Shown one piece after another: positions 21,715 to 31,999 of a stretch of 64,000 bases of DNA (the stretch's first letter is position 1; every line of letters starts with the position of its first letter). The position numbers and the translations under genes were made by a program. The stretch is from Carallia brachiata (Eukaryota; Streptophyta; Magnoliopsida; Malpighiales; Rhizophoraceae), in the NCBI GenBank assembly GCA_021464245.1, contig JADCRB010000154.1, positions 38,603 through 102,602 on the forward strand, in the 5' to 3' direction. Below the pieces are notes generated by a model, which worked only from the letters and a program-made list of their open reading frames with translations, made no database searches and was not told the DNA's origin.

Positions 21715-21909
21715 GGACGATCCTCCGTATATCGAGTAGAACATGACGAATATCTTAAGTTCTCGAGTGGCAAATAACTCGATTGCAGCACTATTGTCGA
21801 GCAGGTGTTGCTCATCGGGGAGTGGGGCGTCGCAGGTGGTGCGGCCATGGTCGTCGGCGATGGCCGCCTTCTTGCTCTCGCTAGGGACACAGCCGCCACC
21901 TTTGCCCAT
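21715..21909 (-). pseudogene. Captured first-exon fragment of FQR1-like NAD(P)H:quinone oxidoreductase, copy 1
   Basis: On the minus strand, MGKGGGCVPSESKKAAIADD starts at 21909 and runs through SDAPLPDE-like sequence (CDAPLPDEQHLLDNSAAIEL) to LKIFVMFYSIYG. The MGKGGGCVPS start and the flavodoxin FMN-phosphate loop (F-VFYSMYG in the family) are diagnostic of plant FQR1-like 2 proteins, WrbA-type flavoproteins that reduce quinones. Sequence leaves the family right after the loop, where the first intron of the donor gene may lie. Only about 65 residues are present, so no enzyme can be made. Confidence 0.75.
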
Positions 21910-22164
21910 CGAGAAATTATGACATAATTTTTACAAGATAAGATTTTTCTTTTTTTTTTTATTTGAAAAGGCAAAAACATGTAAAAAATATGACGCAATT
22001 TGTACAATGCTACATCATCGACAATTTTTATGACGCGGCATAACGCGTTAGCACTCACGCGTGTGGTGTTATGTCACCAGGCATTATTTAACGAAAAAAT
22101 TAACCGATGATACAAATTAAGCTAACGGAATAAATCCTTAGACTGAATCAACAAAATAAAAAAA

Positions 22165-22520
22165 TTACTATACAAAATATAATTAATTTTACTGAAAATA
22201 TTAAATTTAATATTGATTTTTAAAAAATAATAAATTTAATATTAATTTTACTTAAAGTAATAAATTTAATATACTGTAAAATTTCTCAGACTAAATTTAT
22301 ATATTTTAATGATATGATACTAATTTATATAATTATTATATTATTGAAATAAATATATTTTTATAAATCTGTTATCGAAATTAATAAATTTTATTTGTAC
22401 AAAATTATTATATATTAGATTTATTACTTTGTTATATTTATTATTTTTTAAAATTAATGTTAAATTTATTATTTTAAATAAAATTAATAATATTTTTATA
22501 TATTTATTTAATAAAAAAAA
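22165..22520. repeat. A/T-only insert present in unit 1 only
   Basis: About 350 bases of nearly pure A/T with repeated 'aataaatttaatatt' words. In unit 2 the flanking sequences ('caaaa' and 'acataaaataaaa') lie almost next to each other (about 31990-32040). It may be a MITE or replicated A/T slippage. Confidence 0.4.
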
Positions 22521-22559
22521 TATTTTACATAAAATAAAATTTTTTACCAAAATAATATT

Positions 22560-24549
22560 ATTTTAATTGTAAATTATAGCGTACTTTCTTTTGCAGCACT
22601 TTGCAAGTGGCGCAGGGACAGCGTGCTCTACGAGGTGTCAAAATATTTTTTTTTTCCAAAAGAGATAAGGTGTGCATATTTGACTACAGATATATTATAT
22701 ATACAATAATTTAAATTATTATATTATAAAAAAATATTAAATTTTTAAAAAATAAAATAAATGATTTAAATTACTGTATGTTTATCGTTTATCTACCATG
22801 TCATTATTATGTAGTCTGCCTCATTTTTTTTCCATTTTTTTATATAAATGATGAAATAAATAATAAAATAATATTCTTTTATTTATAAATATTAACCTAT
22901 ATAATAAAAATAATATTATTTTACTAGATAGACAGTGACCTCCTGACTTCTACATTGGGAACCCCTTGTTTTATTCATGTTAAATTAAATGCTTCATCCG
23001 TCACATGCATCATCACCCATTATTGTTTTAATAATAATTCATACGTGGGTTTCTGGGCAAGCTCCCCTTCACCCCTTGCTTTTGATTTTTTCATATTGTC
23101 AAAGAGTCGAACAAGAAAATAGATGACCAACACTTGATCGAATTGATCGGCTAACCTGATAACAAAAATTTTGTAAGGAGATTGGAGCGATTTTTTGTTT
23201 TTCGACAAAAATCCGTACTAAAAAATATCTATTTTGAAGTACGGATTTTTTAATATATGGCTCATGGTCAACGTTGTTTGAGATTTTTTGCTTTTGTTCT
23301 CTAGAAAATTCAAACCAAAGCGGAAACCTTTATCAATTGTGTACTGAAATCAAACCCAACTTTTCCGAAATTTAGATAATCACAGTTGTTCCTAAAGGTT
23401 TCTCCCTTTTCTTTAAAAAAAAAAAAAAAATCTTTCGTAGATCGTAATTCTCCTAGAAAGGTCAAAACAAATTAAGTAAGAATTATGTTCAAATATGTTA
23501 TTGATTTATTTATTTACTTTTTCATTGGTATCTTCTATTTTAAATTTTTTTTAAATATTCTCAACATCCAAAACTAAATTATTTGATCTCTGTTGGATAA
23601 AGTTTTAACCTTTCTATAGAACTGAAATCAGAACCAAAGAGTAGCTGGCCATAGAAATTGTCTTGATATTTGAGTGATTGCTATACTTACTCTTTCATCT
23701 TTTTTTTTTTTTTTTTTTGAGTATAGCATATACATTATTCTACACAACACCAATCTATTTTATTATTTTTTTATTATAATTGGATCCCACTGAAATTTTT
23801 TGTTATCTTTCACATTAACGTTGAGTTAACTCGACTTACCGTTGTAAGTAAGTCGAAATCAAACATTCCGAATATTTGAATGCTAATTGTGTATGTTACT
23901 AAGCTTACATGTTTCTACTAGGAGCCCAAGACCAGCTGATTATCGGGAGCTCGGTGCAAAGTGCAAAATGTTCCTGGAGATGCAAATCCATGATGGTTTG
24001 GAGCAGCGAGTTCTGACTAGGTTCAGACTTCACAGGCAGTAAACCCATAAAAAGAGGGTCCGAACTGTTGTTAGTCCTATGCTTATCAAATACCTAATTT
24101 TTTATACGGTAATGTTACAACAACAAAGTCTCCTATACAAAATGTATATATATTGATTAAAAAATTATTTTTTATTACTGTTTTAGATAAAAAATTTCTG
24201 AAGAAAAAAAATTTTATAGCAAATTTCATGTAATGCTTATATTTTATATTCTCGAATAATATATATTTATATCTAAATTTTAATTTTAAAAAAATTATTT
24301 TAATACTCGATGCCGCTCAGTGCACCAAACTCAATACACCTAGCTGGGTTCTTTTTTTACACGTCTTTTTCTTAACGGGTGCATTTACTCTTATACTCAA
24401 GCAGCTCCACGCGTTCAAAAATTGCTGTGATAATGAAGAGAGAAATATTCTTTACAAAAGCGAGAAGGATGCCACTTTGTTTGTTTATGGACTTGAAATT
24501 TATGGGTAGTATAAGTTTTGATTATATATATATATAACTAACTAACTAA
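22560..24549. other. Non-coding part of duplication unit 1
   Basis: No gene was seen. Collinear stretches with unit 2 (for example 23290-23470 and 23820-24060) are better preserved than the A/T-rich stretches between them. Confidence 0.5.
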
Positions 24550-24803
24550 TGCTTTGTTTGGAGCGTAAGAAAAGAAATAGAAAAGAAAGAGAATAGAAGA
24601 TAGTATAGTAATAATAATGTTATGATTGATAAAAATAATGATTAAAAAATTATGAGAAAAAAAATAAATAGTAATTTGTGAGGAAAAAAGTAAAATTTAA
24701 TTATTTGGATTGATAAAAAAATAAATATAAAAAAATATTAATCAAAAATAATTTCTTATTATTTTCTTTTCCAACTCTTTCTTATGCTTTGCCAAACAAA
24801 GCA
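24550..24803. mobile_element. 254-bp MITE with TAA target duplication (Tourist-like)
   Basis: The ends are TGCTTTGTTTGG and its inverse CCAAACAAAGCA, flanked by TAA at 24547-24549 and 24804-24806. The matching position in unit 2 (about 34370-34400) has no such element and reads straight through. A 3-bp TAA/TTA duplication points to the PIF/Harbinger superfamily. No coding capacity. Confidence 0.8.
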
Positions 24804-25216
24804 TAAATAACTACCTATTGAGCTTTGAGCTTTTGACTCAATGATTTTGAAATAATTTGCACGACTGATCTGCCGCAATACTAGCCAATTGACATTGCCC
24901 AATGTTTGTATCATAGCCCGTAGATAACTTACGATAGCTTGGTCCCACTCTTGCGGTCGATCATTTTAAAAAAAAATTATTAATTTCGTAAAAAATTTAA
25001 AAAAAAAATAGTAATAAAATGATATAAGTTATTCTACAATTGAATTTATAAAAAAATAATAAATTATAAGATATTATTATATAATATTATTTATTACTAT
25101 TTAAATATATTCATATATTCTCATTTTTTTTCTTTTTCATTTTTTTCACATTTTTATTAATTTTTTTCTTGCATATTTATTATTTTTTTCATACTTCTAC
25201 AGTGCGTGTGATCTGA

Positions 25217-25226
25217 ATATATATAT
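25217..25226 (+). promoter_or_regulatory. TATA box of the CYP76A copy 1 gene
   Basis: An AATATATATA stretch about 45 bases upstream of the start codon, in a conserved leader (GTAGCCGGG(G)ACAAGTTAGAC) shared with copy 2, where the TATA is weaker (ATAAATATG). Confidence 0.45.
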
Positions 25227-25270
25227 GTAGCCGGGGACAAGTTAGACAGCTCATTAGTTCCAGTGTAGTC

Positions 25271-27037
25271 ATGGAATGGCTTTCAAATGTTATCATCTCC
25301 CTCATCATCCTCTCAATATCCGCCTTGTTGCTCCGCATCCTCCACCGTCAAGCCACCAGCCACAATCGGCTTCCTCCGGGGCCACCAGGATGGCCCATAC
25401 TGGGCAACTTGTTTGACCTTGGTTCACAGCCGCACAGGACCCTAGCGGACCTCAGGCAAAAATACGGCCCTGTAATTTGGTTAAAGCTCGGTTCGATGAA
25501 TACAATGGTAGTCCTGTCAGCTAAGGCCGCCGCTGAATTCTTCAAGAACCACGATCTCGCGTTTGCAGAACGCAACGTGACCGAAACAATGCGTGCCCAT
25601 GGCTACGACCAGGGCTCCCTGGCCCTGGCGCCTTATGGCTCGTACTGGCGAGTCCTCAGGCGCCTGGTCACCGTAGATATGTTAGTCAACAAGCGGATTA
25701 ACGAAACTGCCTTTATACGCAGGAAATGTGTGGATCGAATGGTGCAGTGGATTGAAGAGGAGTCGATCAAAACTGGAGGCGGCGGAATTCAAGTGGCACG
25801 GTTTGTGTTCTTGACAACGTTTAATATTCTGGCAAATCTCATGCTTTCGCGTGACTTATTCGACCCAGAATCGAAAGACGCAGCAGAGTTTTTCACAGCT
25901 ATGATGGGTCTAATGGAGTGGTCCGGGCATGCCAATATGGCAGATTATTTTCCGTGGCTGAAGCGGCTCGACCCGCAAGGATTGAGGAGAAAAATGGAGA
26001 GGGATCTTGGGAAGGCGATGGCTATTGCTTCAAAGTTTGTCAAAGAGAGAGTGAAAGAAAAAAAGGCCATGAAGGGAGACAGGAAGAAAGATTTCTTGGA
26101 TGTTCTGCTTGAATTTGAAGGAAACGGGAAAGACGAGCCTGCTAAAATTTCAGACAGGGACATCAACATCTTCATACTGGTAGCCGTCTTATACGTCAAT
26201 TAGCCTCAATTCCTTGATTTTGTTTAATAAATTTTTCTATTATTAGAAAGACGAAGAGTAATTCTCTTAATTTCTTGTAAATATTACGCTCTTAATTTCA
26301 GAATTTGATCGATCATCGGATTACCGGGTGCTATGATTGTTAATCAAAATTTAGTGAATTGGATGCTGATAAGTTGAGAGCGTTGAGGCCCATAACTAAC
26401 ATATTTATTGCTATGCGTGGTCCAGGAAATATTTATGGCCGGTTCAGAGACAACCAGCAGCACAATTGAGTGGGCCATCACAGAGCTCCTACTTAAACCG
26501 GAGTCAATGGCCAAGGCCAAGGCTGAACTTGCTGAAGTGATCGGCGGAAACAGGAAAGTTGAAGAGAGTGACATAGACAACCTCCCATACTTGCAAACGT
26601 GGTCAAGGAAACGCTGCGATTGCACGCCCCAATCCCATTCCTGGTGCCAAGAAAAGCAATCCAAGACACCAACTTCATGGGCTACGAAATACCCAAGAAC
26701 ACCCAAGTCCTAGTCAACGCCTGGGCTATTGGGAGGGACCCAGATACCTGGGAGGACCCTCGTCTTTCAAGCCCGAGAGGTTTACTGATTCAAAGATTGA
26801 CTACAAAGGCCAGCACCATGAGTACATCCCTTTGGGTCCGGCCGGAGGATGTGTGCGGGCGTGTCGCTTGCCCATCGGACCCTTCACATTGTTTTGGGGT
26901 CACTGCTTCACGAGTTTGACTGGGAGCTCGACCTGAGCATCGATCCAGCCACCATGGACATGAAGGATCGGTTGGGTGTTACTACACGCAAGTTTGTGCC
27001 ATTATTGGCGGTGCCCAAAAAAACGCGTAGGATGTGA
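25271..27037 (+). pseudogene. CYP76A: CYP76A-type cytochrome P450, copy 1 (frameshifted)
   Basis: Exon 1 is 25271-26179 (303 codons) and exon 2 is 26426-27037, with a GT-AG intron. Exon 1 is intact: N-terminal membrane anchor, LPPGPPGWPILGN hinge, LALAPYGSYWRVLRR (C-helix W-R) and FFTAMMGLMEWSGHAN. Exon 2 opens with the I-helix AGSETTSS. Three single-base losses against copy 2 follow at about 26598, 26757-26761 and 26830. They hit the region before ExxR, the PERF region and the heme loop (the PFGSGRRMC region is garbled). The original frame stops at 26711-26713. The three losses sum to one codon, so the last 62 residues are back in frame. P450s of the CYP76 family oxidise monoterpenoids and related small molecules in the ER; the substrate is unknown here. 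No holoenzyme is expected unless the deletions are sequencing errors. Confidence 0.88.
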
Positions 27038-27228
27038 AGCCACCGAACCCCGCCTGCCGCGTGCCTCCTGTTACCAACTAGGCTTTGCCTGGTTGGCAAA
27101 AATATAGTGGCTCTTTTGCAAAACTTATGTTTGAAAATTTTCATAACGTGGGGGCTTTCCTCTTACAGATAAAAAATAGTACCTTTCACGGCTACAGCTG
27201 TAACTTGCTTGCATAATTTTTTTTATGT

Positions 27229-28475
27229 TAATATAAACAAATTATTATCTATGTTTTATAATAAATCTAACATATTTTTTTAAAAAAATAAATATAACAT
27301 AATTAAATTATTTTATAATAAATTTAACCTGCCGTTCATTAACACTAATAAAATGTATTAATATACACATATGATATGTTTATATATAAATAATTAACAA
27401 TGTGACGAAATACGTGTTATTTAAATTTAAAATTAATAAATAAATAAAAATAAAAAATATTGAAAAATTTTTGAAAATTCTCTCTTTTCCCTCTTCTTTT
27501 CTAACACCAACCCAACGGACTTTTATCTTCCACAAAAATAAAACAACACCTTGCAAAATCAAATGACAAAACTGAAAAAAAAAAAAAAAAAAAGTTATTG
27601 GGAGAGAAAAGGAAAATGTGTTATTCTGATTTTCTTAATTTTTTTTTTTTTTTTCATATAGGATACAACCGGCACCACAGTTGAGGTTGAGGTTAGATTC
27701 TGAAATGCAAATAATCGAATCCGCTTGAGTCCGCTCCACTTTGTTTGTCCGCTCTCACACTATCCGAAAGTTCAAATCCCCAAATCCGGTGGAGTCCAAA
27801 TCGGAGTCGCGCCAAGAAATCTCCAAAATCCAATCGGTTCTCCCTCCCCTCTCACCTTACCAAATCCGATTCAGCAGTTAATGGAGAACAAGAAACAAGC
27901 GGTTTGCCTTGAAAGAGAGGAATTCGTTGAAGGAGGATACAGATGAGCATAAGCTTCACAAAATCCATAAACTCTTGACTCCCTAGACATCAGGCCTCTT
28001 ATATGCCATTCTGTAGAGACTAACTGACTGATTGTAATTGAACTAATTACAAAAATGCTGTAGACTATTTTTTGGACTTGGGCCTATTAGCTGGACTGAA
28101 TTTGATCCACCAACTTCTGGGTTCTGACACCCTCACGTTAAATGAGGGTTTTATTTTACGAATGATGGTTCTCTTGGTGCTGTTTGATCTTTGCGGAAGG
28201 TAGGGGGACGTTGGGTTGGCGTTAGAAGAGGAGAGAGAAGAGAGAAAATTTCTAGAAATTTTTAAATATTCTTTATATTTATTTTATTTATTTATTTTAA
28301 ATTAAAATAACACGTAATACGTCACCCGATTAATTATTTACACGTAAACATACTACATGAGTATACTAATAGATTTTGTTAATATTAATTAACGGTATGA
28401 TAAACTTGTTATAAAATAATTCAATTGTACTAAATTTGTTATTTTTTAAAAGTAGTAATTTTTTTTATATTAACC
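27229..28475. mobile_element. Second long-TIR element with captured DNA, unit 1 only
   Basis: About 27229-27560 and 28155-28475 are inverted copies of roughly 330 bases. Paired landmarks are 'tattttataataaatttaac' with its inverse, 'gaaatacgtgttattt' with 'aaataacacgtaatac', and 'aacaccaacccaacg' with 'cgttgggttggcgtt'. The inside (about 27650-28130) is GC-richer and gene-like. Unit 2 lacks the element at the corresponding place (about 38165-38185), so it entered or left after the duplication. The right border is followed by a 45-bp partial tandem copy of 'agtagtaattttttttat'. Confidence 0.65.
27881..27946 (+). pseudogene. Captured short coding start inside the long-TIR element
   Basis: ATGGAGAACAAGAAACAAGC opens a 21-codon frame (MENKKQAVCLEREEF and six more codons) ending in TGA. 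It sits after a C-rich, leader-like stretch with several purine-poor blocks. It looks like the 5' UTR and first codons of a captured gene, but the protein was not recognised. Confidence 0.3.
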
Positions 28476-28529
28476 TTTTTTTGTTATGTGACGGAAAAGT
28501 AGTAATTTTTTTTATATTAACTTTTTTTT

Positions 28530-29730
28530 TAAACTAAAAAAAAGATTAATCGTGAATATGTTAGTTATTAGATTTGAGGATTAGGGTTTACGTAACTCTT
28601 GTTTGTGTTTTGTTTCATTCAATTCAACTTATAAAAAGGGACTTACAATTCGAATACTGTTGGACTCTAACGACTTCTTCTAAACCGACTAAACGATATT
28701 AATGAATTGTGAATCAAGGGCATGCAATTTATGATCAAACTGGATAATTGCGGAGGTCAATACCTCACAAATGTTGCTGGTAGAATTCAAATTAAAATTA
28801 AGAGTGAAGAAAGTACATCAAGTTATTATCAGACTACTATCTCAAATAATTTACTAATCTAATTGAAATTGTTATTATTAGGCAATTATTATAATCCATC
28901 ATTTTTCTTTATGAAATTCAAAGTCTTTCGACAACCAACTTTGATTTTGACCCACTATTGGATTCCAAAGACTAATTCACCAGTGCGCTCATTCCAACCC
29001 CAACCTTATTTTCCCTCTCTCTCTTGCCTCTTGTCAATGAGCTTTCATCCAATCTCAATCGGGTATTGCGTTCTTGACCAATAAACGCATAGAGTTTTTC
29101 TTTGAAAGGATACGGGTACAAGTTAAACAATAGGTGTCCTATTTTTTGCACGATTGAGACGTGAGAGTATAATGAATTTTTAATTTTATGTCGTTATAGT
29201 GATAAAATATAAAATAAAAAAATATACTTTATTACATCATTTTGTTATAGTATAAAATATTAATATAATTATATAAAATTAAAAAAATTACATTTTACCA
29301 CGTTAATCAAACAAAAATTTCAACAAAAATCTCCACTTGCATGCTTATGTCCTCTTTGAAATTCTTAACCCACGTCTCCTTCAATATTCTTTCCTTATCT
29401 TAAATGCACAGATTGTCAAGGCGTAGACTATTTTGTTGAAAATATAAACTAAAACCAAACTAAATTGTACATAGTTAACTTTCGGCAGAAATCATCGTCC
29501 CCAAACAAAATCTCTTTTTTTGGTCAACTCCCAATACAAAATCAATATAATCATCGTTTGATTACAAGTATATTTATATTATTGATTTATAAAATTTTAA
29601 TTTTAATAATAATATAATTTTATATTTATATAATATTTTAATATTTTTAATTCATAAATTTGTGAAAAATTATCACATGATAAGAAAAAAAAAATTAAAA
29701 TTTTCTTTTAACTTTAATTATATGTAAATA
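28530..29730. other. Non-coding end of unit 1 and junction
   Basis: No gene. 28530-29470 is collinear with about 38190-39110. A stretch at about 29560-29730 also resembles 37940-38110 in unit 2. Confidence 0.45.
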
Positions 29731-30431
29731 TATCATACTAAAATAATAGGCAAAAATCTCCATTTAACCTAAAACATTTTCTATTTTGTTGATCCATATG
29801 TTCGACGTGTTTTTTTTTTTTATTTATCAAAATTGGTCCACAAGATTCTATCGGTTAGCTTAATTTGTTACATTAATTAGTTTTTCCGTTCAATAATGCC
29901 CAGTGGCAACAAGTAGGATGACACTTCAAACCTAAGTGCTGACATGTCATGCCACGTCACACAAATTTTTGATGACGTGGCATATAAAATAAAAATAATA
30001 TTGTGTAATTATGTTTATTGAAAACAAATACATAAAAACTAAAAAAAAAAAACAGAAAACAACAAAAATATTTTATTTTTCCCCTTAAGGTTTAAGCTGC
30101 GTTGCCGGCATGTGGTTGTGTCCGTCCGGAGTCTGGTGAGGGAGCAATCAATAGGCAGAAGGAGCGCCCAAATCAAACATCACTCAGAGACTCAAAGAGA
30201 AAGAAAGAAAGTAGAGAGAGAAAGCAACGACAAAGAAGAAAATGTGGAGTGGACGACTATTCAGAGAGAGACAAAGAAGTAGACGTGGTATCGCCGCCGA
30301 ACGGCGAATTGAGGCGGCTCTGTTTCTAGGTCTAGACCAAAATAAGATTTTTTTTTTAAAAAATATTTATTTCAAATAAAACAAAACTCGTTTGGATAAG
30401 AAAAATCTTATCCTCTACCGTACAACACCAT

Positions 30432-30659
30432 AATGGACGATCCTCCGTATATCGAGTAGAACACGACGAACATGTTAAGTCCTCGAGCGGCAATTAACTC
30501 GATTGCGGCGTCGGTGGCGTCCGCATTGGCGTTCGCGCTATTGTTGTCGGGCCGGTGTTCCTCGTCGGGGCTCGGGGAGTCGCTGGTGGTGCGGCGGCGG
30601 TCGTCGGCAATGGCCGCCTTCTTGCTCTTGCTAGGGACACAGCCGCCTCATTTGCCCAT
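30432..30659 (-). pseudogene. Captured FQR1-like fragment, copy 2
   Basis: The minus-strand start at 30659 reads Met-Gly-Lys, then TGA where copy 1 has Gly, then GGCVPSKSKKAAIADD. It ends ATDAAIELIAARGLNMFVVF followed by YSIYG. Its middle part (NANADATDAA) is longer than in copy 1 and closer to the family. The nonsense at codon 4 and lack of downstream exons exclude a working protein. Together with copy 1 it shows the capture preceded the segmental duplication. Confidence 0.75.
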
Positions 30660-30931
30660 CGAGAGAAATTATAACATAATTTTTAGAAGATAAGATTTTT
30701 CTCTTTTTTTTTTTTTTTTTTTAGGAAAAGAACACATAAAATCTCACATAATTTTATAACATAATTTTTAAAAGTTAAGATTTTTCTTTTTAAAAAAAAA
30801 ATATAAAAAATATGACATAATTTGTACAATGCCACATCATCAACAATTTTTTAACTTGGTATGATATGTCGGCGGTTATGTTTGAGGTGTCATGTTATGA
30901 GTCTACCAGACATTATTTAATGAAAATATTA

Positions 30932-31698
30932 AGAGTGAGTTTGGTACATAAATTGGATAATATGATATAAAATAATATATAAGTTAAAATAGTATAAAAT
31001 AAGTTAAATTATTGACGTATATTATATTTAGATGTTAACAAATAGTATAGAATAGTTATCTTATTTAATATTTAGATGATATGAGATAGAATAGTATTGT
31101 ATATCAAAATTACTTTTTTACCCTTTGAGATAATTGATTTATATTTACTATAAATTTTAATATTTTTATTAAAAATAATTAAAATTAAGTAATGAAATTA
31201 ATATTTATTTTACATATTATTATACATTATATTATTTATAATTTTTAAATTTTGTAGAAAAAAATATTTTTTAAATTTTTTGAGAAAATTAAATAAATTT
31301 TAAGAGATAAATTTTCAAATTTATATAAAAAAAAATGAAAGAATGAGCACGAGAGAGAGAGAGAGAGTGTGTGTGTGAGGAGAGAGAAAGGAAAGAGAAA
31401 GAAAATGAGAGAGAAATGAATTTTTTAAATTTTATGTTAATTTTTAAAAAAAATTTAAAATTTATTTTAATTAAGAGGATATTTTAGTAAATATATAATT
31501 TATTAACATTAATCTATAATGTGAGATAGATTAGTTCATAACAATTAGATGGATAGTACTATTTCATATTTATAGGATAGTAACCTCATACTAATCTATC
31601 ATATATTTATCTTATTAACCGACTAAACATGAGTTAAAGTGGGACAATTGGTCACTAATCTATCTTATCATATATTATCTCATTAAACAAACGCACCA
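30932..31698. mobile_element. 767-bp MITE with TTA target duplication nested in Pack-MULE copy 2
   Basis: The left end AGAGTGAGTTTGGTACA and the right end (inverse TGGTGCGTTTGTTTAAT) form imperfect inverted repeats that continue inward with 'gataatatgata'/'gataatatatgata'. TTA flanks it at 30929-30931 and 31699-31701. It is absent from unit 1. The inside holds a (GA)n(GT)n tract at about 31350-31378 and no gene. Features fit a PIF/Harbinger-type MITE. Confidence 0.6.
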
Positions 31699-31704
31699 TT
31701 AGGG

Positions 31705-31935
31705 TCTTATTACATAGTTGAAAAATTTTGGTAAAAAATTTTTTAAAATGTAATTTGTTGAATTTATTATACAACTGTCTTGATTATAAGTGTAATTAAA
31801 AAAGAAAAAAAATCATTATCTTTTTATTACACAATAAATTTAAATAGTTGTATAATAAATCTAATTGATTACAGTTTTACAAGATCTTTCAATAATTTTT
31901 TTTTCGGCCATACAACTTTTTTCAAAAATTAATAG
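31705..31935. repeat. A/T-rich palindromic element next to the nested MITE
   Basis: Starts near 'tacatagttgaaaaattttgg' and ends near 'cggccatacaacttttttc', roughly inverse to each other. It shares the core 'aagtgtaattaaaaaag' with about 12940 and 58025. Absent in unit 1. Confidence 0.35.
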
Positions 31936-31999
31936 ATGAGATAAATTAAGCTAATTAAATAAATCCTATAGACCAATGTTAACCAAAAAAAAAAAAAAA

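Larger units (their letters stand above)
21128..22159. mobile_element. Long-TIR Mutator-like element with captured gene piece (Pack-MULE), copy 1
   Basis: The left arm (about 21128-21320) carries 'ctattttgttgatc', 'tccgttagcttaatttgt', 'agtaatgc' and 'gatgtgtcatgccacgtcat'. The right arm (about 22000-22159) is its inverse: 'acaaattaagctaacgga', 'gcattatttaacg' and 'gaatcaacaaaata'. Long subterminal inverted repeats without a transposase are typical of non-autonomous MULEs. The inside is far more GC-rich than the arms and includes an FQR1-like fragment. No clear 9-bp duplication was found, so the outer borders are approximate. Confidence 0.65.
21077..29470 (+). repeat. Segmental duplication, unit 1 (Pack-MULE plus CYP76A pseudogene)
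   Basis: Collinear with 29731-39110. Anchors are TATCATACTAAAATAATAGG at both left ends, the FQR1-fragment Pack-MULE, 'tcaattgtgtactgaaatca' (about 23333 and 33478), the P450 gene, and 'aaccaaactaaat' at both right ends. Unit 1 has its own MITE (24550-24803), an A/T-rich insert (about 22165-22520) and a long-TIR element (about 27229-28475). Confidence 0.85.
29780..31985. mobile_element. Pack-MULE copy 2, interrupted by nested elements
   Basis: The left arm has 'ctattttgttgatc', 'ggttagcttaatttgt' and 'catgtcatgccacgtcac'. The right arm matches copy 1 up to 'gacattatttaatgaaa' (about 30925) and resumes at 'gataaattaagctaatt' (about 31940), because about 1 kb of younger elements lies between. 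The GC-rich inside is longer than in copy 1 and carries the same captured gene piece. Confidence 0.6.

Noticed and set aside
28863..29084. 73-codon frame with a similar frame in unit 2 (38504-38713)
   Set aside because: Similarity is explained by the segmental duplication. The frame is not preserved in length or reading, so it is not evidence of coding.
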